Assembly: GCA_945869355.1 (NCBI GenBank)
Contig: CAMBPA010000032.1
Location: 1 to 9,291 of the forward strand
Direction of reading: 5' to 3'
Source of the DNA: Bordetella parapertussis
GTDB lineage: Bacteria; Pseudomonadota; Gammaproteobacteria; Burkholderiales; Burkholderiaceae_B
DNA: 9,291 nt
Both the position numbers and the translations under genes were made by a program. Positions 1 to 5,991 of this stretch are shown in pieces. The notes beneath the pieces were generated by a model. The model was not told the DNA's origin. It saw nothing but the letters and a program-made list of their open reading frames with translations, and did no database searches. The first letter of the stretch is position 1. Each line of letters opens with the position of its first letter.

Positions 1-1
1 G

Positions 2-280
2 CGTGAACTCAACACCGCATTAGACTTCCTAAGTGCTGCGCGAGATATTGCCATGACGTTGTCGTCGAAGTTGGGCAGCGCCGAGCTCATCACCTTGTAT
101 GATCCGGTACCGCTACGTATCGTGCGTGTCGACAACATGTGCCGTGCACAATTGCTTGTCGAGAGCACGCACCGTCCATCGATGCAGCAGTTGCTTCGAC
201 ATTGGATGCTTGCACTGAGTCAAGATCCCGCTACTCGACGCATCAATTGGCAACTAGAAGTAGACCCGCTGGAAATTTAA
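2..280 (+). CDS. priA: PriA, primosomal replication restart helicase (C-terminal end only)
   Basis: This is the last 92 residues of PriA, the 3'-to-5' helicase that recognises abandoned replication forks and loads the primosome. The frame is open from base 2, so the gene begins before the window. The visible protein runs RELNTALDFLSAARDIA through a YDPVPLRIVRV segment and an AQLLVES segment to the ending NWQLEVDPLEI. That tail is characteristic of the PriA C-terminal domain, where WQ(L/I)EVDP(L/Q) closes the protein. The helicase motifs and zinc-binding cysteines lie upstream and cannot be inspected. The TAA stop at 278-280 is only 9 bases before rep, so the two genes are probably one transcription unit. 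The family assignment is from recognised motifs. Confidence 0.9.
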   Translation, partial: RELNTALDFLSAARDIAMTLSSKLGSAELITLYDPVPLRIVRVDNMCRAQLLVESTHRPSMQQLLRHWMLALSQDPATRRINWQLEVDPLEI

Positions 281-289
281 TTAGCCCCG

Positions 290-2344
290 ATGTCAAAATT
301 TGAAACTACCGGCCTGAATCCGTCGCAACGCGAGGGCGTCTTGTATCTGGATGGCCCTTGTCTTGTGCTTGCGGGAGCCGGATCAGGAAAAACGCGTGTG
401 ATTACGCAAAAAATCGCTTATTTATTGCGCGAGTGTGGCTATGCTGGACGCAATGTTGTCGCGCTGACCTTCACGAACAAAGCTGCCCGTGAAATGGAGG
501 ATCGAGTCAAGCTATTGGTCGATCCATCTTTAGCCAAAGGTCTGACGATCAGTACGTTTCATTCGTTAGGAGTACGCATTTTGCGCGAAGAGGCCCGATT
601 CGCAGGGTTAAAACCTCAATTTTCTATTTTTGATTCTGATGATGCCATGGCGATCATTCAGGATCTGTTGGCAACCACTGATCGTGGTCGCTTGCGGTCG
701 CTGCAACAAACGATATCGCTTTGGAAAAATGGGTTAATAGATCCGGATGTTGCAGCGAATATTGCCGCCACGGCGAACGAGGTCGAAGCAGCAAAGGTGT
801 ACCGCAGCTATAACGCGACACTCGCTGCCTATCAGGCGGTTGATTTTGATGATTTGATTGCGCTTCCCGCTAAGATCTTTGAACAGCATCAAGAGGTCCG
901 AGAACGTTGGCAACAGCGAGTTCGCTATTTATTAGTAGACGAATATCAAGATACCAACGTTTGTCAGTATCGGCTCGTGCAGTGGTTAACGGGTGTGCGC
1001 GCGATGTTCACGGCCGTCGGCGACGATGATCAGGCGATCTATGCTTGGCGGGGTGCAACGATCGAAAATTTAGCCAAACTGACGACAGATTATCCTCAAA
1101 TTCGTTTGATCAAGCTTGAGCAAAACTATCGCTCTAGTCAATGCATCTTGGCAGCAGCCAATCACGTCATCGCTAAGAACCCCAAGCTGTTTGAAAAGAA
1201 GCTGTGGTCTGAGCATGGTATGGGAGACGCCATTAGCGTGACGGCAATGGTGAGCGATGAGGCCGAGGCAGAAAATGTTGCCATGAAGATCTCTGCAGCG
1301 CGTTTTGAAAAACGAGCCTCTTGGAAGGACTTTGCGGTGTTGTATCGCGGGAATCATCAGGCGCGAATCGTTGAGCAGGCGATGCGGAATTTACATATCC
1401 CTTACACAATCTCTGGGGGCCAGAGTTTTTTTGATAAAGCAGAAGTACGCGATGTATTGGCTTATTTGCGTTTGGTCGCCAACGAGGACGATGACCCTGC
1501 CTTCATCCGCGCGGCGACCACGCCCAAAAGGGGAATCGGACAGGCAACATTACAAACCTTGGGCCAGTATGCCGGCGAGCGTCAGATTTCCTTGTTTGAG
1601 GCGCTCTTTGAGCAGGGTATCGAAACGAGTCTCGCCACGCGTCAGTTAGAGCCCTTACGTACGTTTGGTGACTTTATTAATCGGATTCGTTTTCGAGCTG
1701 GCCGAGGCGAAACAGGGCAGCCAGTGCCGGCGGCTGAACCGGCAGGAATCATTCTGGATGATTTACTCAGTGCGATTCAATACGAGCGGTATTTGTACGA
1801 CACCTTAGATGAAAAAGCAGCCCAATCGCGTTGGCAGAATGTCTTGGAGTTAGTCGGTTGGCTCAAGCGCAAGGCCGAGGCGGATACAATGGGCTTGTTA
1901 GATCTTGTTCAGCACGTTGCATTAGTGACAATGCTTGATCGTGAAGACGAGCAAGAGCCCGACGCCGTGAAGCTTTCAACGCTGCATGCATCGAAAGGCT
2001 TAGAGTACCCCCATGTATATTTGCTCGGAGTCGAAGAAGGCTTGTTACCCCATCTGGGACGCGATGATGAAGATGTCGATTTAACAAAAGTAGCTGATGC
2101 GCTAGCCTCGCGTATTCAGGAGGAGCGCCGCTTGATGTATGTAGGGATCACGCGTGCGCAGCGTAGTTTGCATCTAAGTTGGTGTCAAAAGCGTCGGCGC
2201 GGACGCGAAGATTTCGTGCGCGAGCCTTCACGCTTTATTGAAGAGATGGGATTGTCTGCGGCCGAACTGCAGCTGCAACCTGACACCATGAGTCCGAAGA
2301 ATCGTCTAGATATGCTGCGGGCGATGTTGAATAAAACAAGTTAA
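290..2344 (+). CDS. rep: ATP-dependent DNA helicase Rep (UvrD/Rep superfamily 1A)
   Basis: A 684-residue superfamily 1 3'-to-5' DNA helicase, close to the usual length of Rep (about 670). Rep clears protein roadblocks ahead of forks and helps restart them. All core motifs are visible: Walker A GAGSGKT (29-35), motif Ia ALTFTNKAAREM (58-69), motif Ib TISTFHSLG (87-94), motif II DEYQDTN (217-223), motif III VGDDDQAIYAWRGA (243-256), motif IV LEQNYRSS (276-283), motif V LSTLHASKGLEYPHV (562-576) and motif VI EERRLMYVGITRAQ (611-624). Nothing essential is missing. The ATG at 290 has no clear Shine-Dalgarno, and the priA stop is 9 bases upstream, which suggests translational coupling. UvrD and PcrA are the alternatives. 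The N-terminus (LNPSQREGV.YLDGPCLVLAGAGSGKT) and the short C-terminus without a UvrD-like tail favour Rep. Confidence 0.93.
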   Translation: MSKFETTGLNPSQREGVLYLDGPCLVLAGAGSGKTRVITQKIAYLLRECGYAGRNVVALTFTNKAAREMEDRVKLLVDPSLAKGLTISTFHSLGVRILREEARFAGLKPQFSIFDSDDAMAIIQDLLATTDRGRLRSLQQTISLWKNGLIDPDVAANIAATANEVEAAKVYRSYNATLAAYQAVDFDDLIALPAKIFEQHQEVRERWQQRVRYLLVDEYQDTNVCQYRLVQWLTGVRAMFTAVGDDDQAIYAWRGATIENLAKLTTDYPQIRLIKLEQNYRSSQCILAAANHVIAKNPKLFEKKLWSEHGMGDAISVTAMVSDEAEAENVAMKISAARFEKRASWKDFAVLYRGNHQARIVEQAMRNLHIPYTISGGQSFFDKAEVRDVLAYLRLVANEDDDPAFIRAATTPKRGIGQATLQTLGQYAGERQISLFEALFEQGIETSLATRQLEPLRTFGDFINRIRFRAGRGETGQPVPAAEPAGIILDDLLSAIQYERYLYDTLDEKAAQSRWQNVLELVGWLKRKAEADTMGLLDLVQHVALVTMLDREDEQEPDAVKLSTLHASKGLEYPHVYLLGVEEGLLPHLGRDDEDVDLTKVADALASRIQEERRLMYVGITRAQRSLHLSWCQKRRRGREDFVREPSRFIEEMGLSAAELQLQPDTMSPKNRLDMLRAMLNKTS

Positions 2345-2518
2345 CGGACCAGCTACAGCACGGTTTACTTATTCAATATCGGCCAAGGTTCTGCGCCAAA
2401 AATCTAGACGACGTGGTAGCGCTGAGACAAACACATGCTCGCTGCGCAACATACAGGATGCCACCGGAGATCCTCGGTACCGTTCAAGCTTGTGGTTGCA
2501 ACGACGTGTGCAGCCGGG

Positions 2519-2538
2519 GGCGGTCGCTGGCGACCGCC
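2519..2538. terminator. Perfect inverted repeat between convergent genes, possible terminator
   Basis: GGCGGTCGC (2519-2527) and GCGACCGCC (2530-2538) are perfect 9-base complements. In practice they would form a 7-8 bp GC-rich stem with a small loop. It sits 12 bases past the stop of the cytochrome gene (- strand) and about 175 bases past the rep stop (+ strand). Neither side carries a good T-tract: the - strand side runs into a C run, and the + strand side has only a loose ATTTATTT 10 bases on. It may therefore be a Rho-dependent or merely RNA-stabilising hairpin rather than a classical intrinsic terminator. A 10-base palindrome, TGACGCGTCA, follows at 2539-2548. In the rest of the gap (2345-2518) I see no gene or clear signal. 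Confidence 0.4.
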
Positions 2539-2550
2539 TGACGCGTCAAT

Positions 2551-3096
2551 TTATTTGGCGGCAGGTGCTTGAGGTGCTTGAGGTGCAGGAGCGGCAGGTT
2601 CTTCAAATTTGCCGCCAGCACTGTTTGTCATGTAGACAACCGCGCGTGCAATTTCATAGTCGTCCAGAGCAGGATTGCCGCCCTTGGCGGGCATGGCGCC
2701 TTTGCCCTTGACCACGCTTGCAACCATCGCACTCAGACCCGTGCCGATTGCGGTCGACCAAGCAGTTGTATCGCCGAATTTTAAAGCGCCCGCCACGCCG
2801 GCAATATGACAGCCAGCACAAACAGCTTTGTAGACTTGTTCGCCCGTTTTATAGACTTTTGGACCACTTGCGTCGACGAGGTCCAGGCGTGCAACCGGAG
2901 CAATGCGCTTAGCGGTCGCTTCTGGGCTGAGGGTGTCAGAGCCGGCGCCGACTGTCACGCCCGCGGTGACCATATTGGCCAACAGAATAATGATAATGAC
3001 CGGCAAGATGAACGACAGCGCGACCGTAATAATCAGTTGCTTGGGCGTCTTGATGGGCGAGTGGTGCTCTTCTTCGTGTGGCTGCGTGTTGCTCAT
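2551..3096 (-). CDS. Membrane-anchored cytochrome c5 family protein (monoheme)
   Basis: A 181-residue monoheme c-type cytochrome, expected to shuttle electrons in the periplasm while held to the inner membrane. Visible parts: a charged, His/Glu-rich N-terminus ending in IKTPKQL; one hydrophobic segment at about residues 21-41, acting as an uncleaved anchor; a linker; the heme-binding motif CAGCH (93-97); a likely distal Met ligand in GKGAMPAKGG (Met135); an IARAVVYMTN helix; and a Pro/Ala/Gln tail. This anchor-linker-heme order and the IKTPKQL start are typical of cytochrome c5 proteins of Burkholderiales. I chose ATG 3096 because AGGA lies 7 bases upstream; a TTG at 3111 would add only five residues. 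The gene is monocistronic with its own strong promoter. The electron partners (bc1 complex or a terminal oxidase) cannot be told from the window. Confidence 0.88.
   Translation of the reverse strand: MSNTQPHEEEHHSPIKTPKQLIITVALSFILPVIIIILLANMVTAGVTVGAGSDTLSPEATAKRIAPVARLDLVDASGPKVYKTGEQVYKAVCAGCHIAGVAGALKFGDTTAWSTAIGTGLSAMVASVVKGKGAMPAKGGNPALDDYEIARAVVYMTNSAGGKFEEPAAPAPQAPQAPAAK
2562..2588. repeat. Three 9-base units encoding the Ala-Pro-Gln tail of the cytochrome
   Basis: Three near-identical tandem 9-base units (CAGGTGCTT, GAGGTGCTT, GAGGTGCAG) lie inside the 3' end of the cytochrome gene. On the coding strand they specify the repeated APQ residues of the C-terminal tail. Such an in-frame tract can gain or lose units by slippage and so change tail length without harming the heme domain. 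Confidence 0.6.
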
Positions 3097-3134
3097 GACC
3101 AGATCCTGCAAGTAGTTGACTTAAAAACTCGAGG

Positions 3135-3164
3135 ATTATAGCGGGATCGCAAGAGCTTCGTCAG
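3135..3164 (-). promoter_or_regulatory. Sigma-70-type promoter of the cytochrome gene
   Basis: On the - strand a perfect -10 TATAAT occupies 3140-3135, with an 18-base spacer to a -35-like CTGACG at 3164-3159 (4 of 6 matches to TTGACA). Transcription would start near 3128 and give a leader of about 30 bases before ATG 3096. Its -10 and the four bases upstream (CCGCTATAAT) are repeated, inverted, in the tRNA promoter. Confidence 0.62.
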
Positions 3165-3168
3165 AAAA

Positions 3169-3197
3169 CTGGGACGGTAAACTGCAGCCGCTATAAT
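3169..3197 (+). promoter_or_regulatory. Sigma-70-type promoter of the tRNA-Arg gene
   Basis: A perfect -10 TATAAT lies at 3192-3197. The -35 is weak (CTGGGA, 3169-3174, 17-base spacer). The predicted start, near 3204, is only a few bases before the mature tRNA 5' end at 3208, as is common for tRNA genes. The weak -35 means the call rests mainly on the -10 and its position. Confidence 0.6.
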
Positions 3198-3207
3198 TCG
3201 TATCGTG

Positions 3208-3282
3208 GCGCCCGTAGTTCAATGGATAGAATAAGAGTTTCCGAAGCTCTCGATACAGGTTCGATTCCTGTCGGGCGCGCCA
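3208..3282 (+). tRNA. tRNA-Arg, anticodon CCG
   Basis: The 75-base sequence folds as a complete cloverleaf. Acceptor GCGCCCG (3208-3214) pairs with CGGGCGC (3272-3278); the discriminator is G and CCA (3280-3282) is encoded. The D stem is GTTC/GAAT. The anticodon stem AGAGT/GCTCT encloses the loop TTCCGAA with anticodon CCG at 3241-3243. The T stem ACAGG/CCTGT encloses TTCGATT. The D and anticodon stems each contain one G-U pair. It reads the arginine codon CGG. It stands alone, with its own promoter a few bases upstream. Confidence 0.97.
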
Positions 3283-3313
3283 GCTCGCCGTGCAAAGGCC
3301 TTTAGCATCGGCA

Positions 3314-3338
3314 AACACCAAGTGTTCCTTTATTTCCC
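3314..3338 (+). terminator. Weak candidate terminator after the tRNA
   Basis: AACAC (3314-3318) and GTGTT (3322-3326) can form a 5-bp stem with a CAA loop, followed by the T-rich CCTTTATTT. The stem is short and AT-rich, so this is a tentative call. It also lies between the convergent tRNA and gshA genes. Confidence 0.3.
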
Positions 3339-3347
3339 CGCGGTCTT

Positions 3348-4919
3348 TTAATTAGCGTGCGGCGCCTTGAGTGCTGACTGAAAGCGGGCGACATATTCGT
3401 CAAAACTCTCCTCATCGGAGGCCTCGATTGCTTGCTGATCCAGCAACGATTGTGTGGCTTGCGCTTGGGCTGCCGCGAACTCGGCTGCGGTCAATCCCTT
3501 TTTGCGCAGCTCCTCGGCGTGGACCTTGCTCATGCTTAGTGCGTGATCATGGAAAGATCCACCTGAGCGTTTGAGTTGTTCGAGAAACTGGGCAGAAGGT
3601 GTCTGTTGGGGGTCACGGACTTTGGCGCGCTGTGCGTCCACAGCTGAAACGTACCTATCGTCGCCAAGAGTGTGACCAAAAGTCTGCGCACAGCGTGCTA
3701 TTTGATCAAGGAGGTCGTTCGCCCAGTCGGCTAACGGGATCTCGAGTCCATTTTGTTTGAGCAGCAGTCCCGGCTGTCGGCCTTCTTTAACGACTTGTGC
3801 AAAGTTTGCAGCACTTTCCGGACACCAACCGCTATCGGTGAACTCGGGGCTTTCTTCTAGCGCACAAAACAGTAAGAATGCGTCGACAAAGCGCGCCGTT
3901 TGCGCAGAGATACCAATGGATTCGTTTGGATCAATGTCTAGACAGCGCACCTCGATGTATTGCACGCCACGTTCGGCGAGCGCAGTGATGGGGCGTTCGC
4001 AAGGACCTGTTGTACGTTTAGGACGAATGCTTGAGTAGAATTCGTTCTCAATTTGTAACACATTGGTGTTCAGTTGAATCCATTCGCCATTGCGGTGGGT
4101 GCCGATTTCTTGGTATGAAGGCCACGGTGTCGTGACGGCATCGTACAGGCGCTGCAGAAACATATTGAGATCGTTATAGCAGAGCTTCAGACCGGACTGC
4201 GCCTTGTTTTGGTAACCGAGGTCACTCATGCGTAGGCTGGTGGCATAAGGCAGATACATCGTGTTGGGAGTGAGTGACTCAAGGTCGCCGACACTTCCAC
4301 GTAGAAAGTCTGTCGATACGGCGGGCGAGGAGCCAAACAAATACATGAGTAACCAGTTGTAACGCGTGAAGTTGCGGATTAACGCGATATATCCGGCAGA
4401 GCGGCGATCTTGTGCGCTCTCTTGTTTAAGATCGAGCAGATCCCAGATGCCTTCGTCGAAGGAAAAGTTGTAATGCAGACCCGCGATGCATTGCATCGTC
4501 TTGCCGTAACGCGCAGCCAGTCCGCGTCGGTACACGTGCTTAATCATGCCGGTATTTGAGGTGCCATACCAAGCGATTGGGATATCGGCATCTGCGGGCA
4601 AGTGCGCTGGCATAGAGTGGTTCCACATCAGCTCGCTGGGCATCGTTGTGGCCACGACGCGATGGATCTGGTCGATCTCGGCTATGAGCGCATCGACCGT
4701 CGTATGGGTGCCCGTAATGAGCTCAAGCAGCGCTTCGGAGTAGTCAGTCGTCACGCGGGGATGGGTTAGGGCAGAGCCCAGCGCAAGCGGGTGTGCTTTC
4801 ATGGAAAGCAGTCCGGCTTGATCAACGCGCAGGCCTTCTTTTTCGATTCCGCGTAGGGACTGGCGCAGAACGGCGGGACGCGCAAGCAGTCGGTCGAGGC
4901 GGGTAGACAGCATAGACAC
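3348..4919 (-). CDS. gshA: Glutamate-cysteine ligase, enterobacterial (type 1) class
   Basis: Catalyses the first step of glutathione synthesis: ATP-dependent joining of glutamate's gamma-carboxyl to cysteine, in the cytosol. It is recognised by strong similarity along its length to the E. coli-type enzyme. Signatures are RGIEKEGLRV (residues 23-32), GSALTHPRVTTDYSEALLE (48-66), then YGTSNTG, LHYNFSF, LPYATSLRMSDLGYQNK, NVLQIENEFYSSIRPKR and YIEVRCLDIDP. With the start used here the protein has 523 residues; the E. coli enzyme has 518. The start is uncertain. GTG 4919 has AAAGG 7 bases upstream and gives the expected N-terminal length. ATG 4913 is two codons inside. ATG 4952 adds 11 residues but lacks a ribosome binding site. 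The gene is divergent from the lipoprotein gene. No convincing promoter was found; a TTGAAA on the - strand at 5015-5010 has only a poor -10 partner. Confidence 0.93.
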   Translation of the reverse strand: MSMLSTRLDRLLARPAVLRQSLRGIEKEGLRVDQAGLLSMKAHPLALGSALTHPRVTTDYSEALLELITGTHTTVDALIAEIDQIHRVVATTMPSELMWNHSMPAHLPADADIPIAWYGTSNTGMIKHVYRRGLAARYGKTMQCIAGLHYNFSFDEGIWDLLDLKQESAQDRRSAGYIALIRNFTRYNWLLMYLFGSSPAVSTDFLRGSVGDLESLTPNTMYLPYATSLRMSDLGYQNKAQSGLKLCYNDLNMFLQRLYDAVTTPWPSYQEIGTHRNGEWIQLNTNVLQIENEFYSSIRPKRTTGPCERPITALAERGVQYIEVRCLDIDPNESIGISAQTARFVDAFLLFCALEESPEFTDSGWCPESAANFAQVVKEGRQPGLLLKQNGLEIPLADWANDLLDQIARCAQTFGHTLGDDRYVSAVDAQRAKVRDPQQTPSAQFLEQLKRSGGSFHDHALSMSKVHAEELRKKGLTAAEFAAAQAQATQSLLDQQAIEASDEESFDEYVARFQSALKAPHAN

Positions 4920-5042
4920 AAGAAGACCTTTAAACTTTGTCAGACAGTCCATTTTAAGCTACCAGCCCTGATGCGCGTTGAGCACTAAAATCAAAGTCAA
5001 TTTTGAAGATTTCAAAGATATTTTTGTAGACGGACCAACGAG

Positions 5043-5549
5043 ATGCGCAAATTCATATCCCTCTGGCTATTGTGGGTACCCCTTGTGTGGTTGTCTGGTT
5101 GCACGCCTGAGTACAACTGGCGCGAACTGCCTGTCGCCGAGGATCGTGCCGTGGTGATGTTTCCTGCCCGCACGCAAACCGAGCAGCGCAAGATCGAGGT
5201 GCAAGGGCTGACCCTCGCGTTCTCACTAACCTCCGCCGCAGTGGGCGATGCAGTGTTTTCTGTTGGTTACGCTGCTCTAGATCAAACCGTAGACCCGGCC
5301 AAGGCACAGATGCTCGTTGACGCGTTTGTTCAGGCGCTTTATCGGCGGGTCGGGCAAAGTGTTCCGGCGCAGGCTGTCTCGGGTAAGGTCTTCACCCTCG
5401 AGACGGAAGTAAACGGTCGACCTTCCCGGTTGCTGGGTAGAGTGCTCGTGCATCGTGGGATGCTGATCCAGGTTGTGGTTTCAGGCCCGACACAATCGCT
5501 TTCGCTTGAGAACGCCTCAGAGTTCATACGATCGTTGGTGCTTCGTTAG
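5043..5549 (+). CDS. Small lipoprotein of unknown function
   Basis: A 168-residue protein with a lipoprotein signal peptide: basic start MRK, hydrophobic core at about 4-17, and lipobox LSGC with the modified Cys at residue 20. The mature part begins TPEYNWREL and reads as a compact alpha/beta domain. A strand-rich stretch (VVMFPARTQTEQRKIEVQGLTLAFSL) is followed by helix-like DPAKAQMLVDAFVQALYRR, further strands (LLGRVLVHRGMLIQVVVSG) and a last helix (ENASEFIRSLVL). The order resembles DcrB/PsbP-like lipoproteins, but that is inference from pattern only. Residue 21 is Thr and not Asp, so outer-membrane sorting by Lol is expected. The upstream region is AT-rich but shows no strong promoter, and the ribosome binding site is weak. 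Its 3' end overlaps the opposing LuxR-type gene by 26 bases. Confidence 0.8.
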   Translation: MRKFISLWLLWVPLVWLSGCTPEYNWRELPVAEDRAVVMFPARTQTEQRKIEVQGLTLAFSLTSAAVGDAVFSVGYAALDQTVDPAKAQMLVDAFVQALYRRVGQSVPAQAVSGKVFTLETEVNGRPSRLLGRVLVHRGMLIQVVVSGPTQSLSLENASEFIRSLVLR

Positions 5550-5793
5550 TTGGCAGAGTCGATTGCGGGGCAGCGGCGGGGTATGGCGCGCAATTGAGCA
5601 AACCCAAGCGCAATGCTTGAGCAACACCTGCCTGTCGTCCATAGACTTTTAGTTTGGCGCAGGCGTTGCGAAGATGAAAATTCACTGTGCGTTCGGTCAG
5701 TCCAAGGATCAGACCGGTTTCCCAACTGGTCTTGCCTTTGGATACCCACTCTAGGCATTGCACTTCTCGCCCGGTGAGTCGTGGCGTGGTCAT
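5524..5793 (-). CDS. Stand-alone LuxR-type helix-turn-helix regulator
   Basis: An 89-residue protein made almost entirely of a LuxR/GerE DNA-binding domain (about 6-66), followed by a Pro/Ala/Thr-rich tail. LTGREVQCLEWVSKGKTSWE and the recognition-helix motif ERTVNFHLRNACAKL are close to the quorum-sensing LuxR subgroup. Glu10, Leu14 and Gly20 occur with the spacing of the three invariant HTH residues of that family. The acyl-homoserine-lactone-binding domain of about 160 residues is absent: the frame closes at a TGA at 5926-5928, and the residues between it and this start resemble nothing I recognise. ATG 5793 is preferred because AGGGAG lies 10 bases upstream; a TTG at 5910 would give 128 residues without a ribosome binding site. 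It is divergent from metX, so it could act on that promoter, but no operator is visible. Confidence 0.78.
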   Translation of the reverse strand: MTTPRLTGREVQCLEWVSKGKTSWETGLILGLTERTVNFHLRNACAKLKVYGRQAGVAQALRLGLLNCAPYPAAAPQSTLPTNEAPTIV

Positions 5794-5889
5794 ATAGCGA
5801 GGTCTCCCTACACAGTCGACATAATTGGCTAGTTTGCCTTGGCTGACTGTATTTGGAAATTCGCAAAACCCCTGTGATGCGCACTTCTT

Positions 5890-5919
5890 TTGTAAGTAAG
5901 TGTCTGACAATGTTAAACT
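5890..5919 (+). promoter_or_regulatory. Tentative promoter of the metX leader
   Basis: TTGTAA (5890-5895, 4 of 6 matches to the -35) and TAAACT (5914-5919, 4 of 6 matches to the -10) are separated by 18 bases. A start near 5926 would place the riboswitch at the very 5' end of the transcript, as expected. Both boxes are poor, so the position is the main argument. Confidence 0.25.
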
Positions 5920-5930
5920 TTGTACTCAGT

Positions 5931-5987
5931 TGGCGCCGATTTGCTTGATCCGCTTGCGGGCGCCTCATAAATCCCGCTAAAGAAGGT
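5931..5987 (+). promoter_or_regulatory. SAM-II-type riboswitch controlling metX translation
   Basis: The metX leader matches the S-adenosylmethionine class II riboswitch in motif order. P1 is GGCGCC (5932-5937) pairing with GGCGCC (5959-5964). The first loop opens with GATTT (5938-5942), the conserved start in SAM-II. A CC (5950-5951) and TTGCG (5954-5958) follow. After P1 comes TCATAAAT (5965-5972), against a typical TGATAAAT, then CCCGC (5973-5977), TAAAG and the ribosome binding site. GCG (5956-5958) pairs with CGC (5975-5977) to form the pseudoknot, and CC 5950-5951 can pair with GG 5985-5986 of the Shine-Dalgarno AAGAAGG. SAM binding would thus close the ribosome binding site 5 bases before ATG 5992. 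The first loop is about 4 bases longer than in the well-known metagenomic example. The match is by eye, from memory of the consensus. Confidence 0.85.
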
Positions 5988-5991
5988 CCGT

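Noticed and set aside
2806..3141. A 111-codon + strand frame opposite the cytochrome gene
   Set aside because: It is antisense to the heme-binding and anchor regions, with no family motif and no ribosome binding site.
3294..3303. AAAGGCCTTT palindrome downstream of the tRNA
   Set aside because: It has no loop, so it cannot form a stable hairpin in single-stranded RNA. It is most likely chance.
3136..3321. A 61-codon reading frame on the - strand containing WRARQESNLYRELRKLLFYPLNYG
   Set aside because: It is the antisense of the tRNA-Arg gene. This peptide is a well-known false annotation that appears wherever such a tRNA is read backwards; there is no ribosome binding site.
5904..5909. CTGACA as a -35 box for metX
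   Set aside because: Five of six bases match, but no acceptable -10 lies 16-18 bases downstream, and a start there would cut into the riboswitch P1 stem.
5546..5968. A 140-codon - strand frame overlapping the LuxR-type gene
   Set aside because: It is the LuxR-type gene read in a shifted frame, rich in Arg/Gln/Ser with no recognisable domain. It also runs across the riboswitch and shows no remnant of an autoinducer-binding domain.
5956..5977. Simple hairpin GCGGG/CCCGC as a transcription attenuator before metX
   Set aside because: No T-tract follows. The pairing is better explained as the pseudoknot helix of the SAM-II-type fold.
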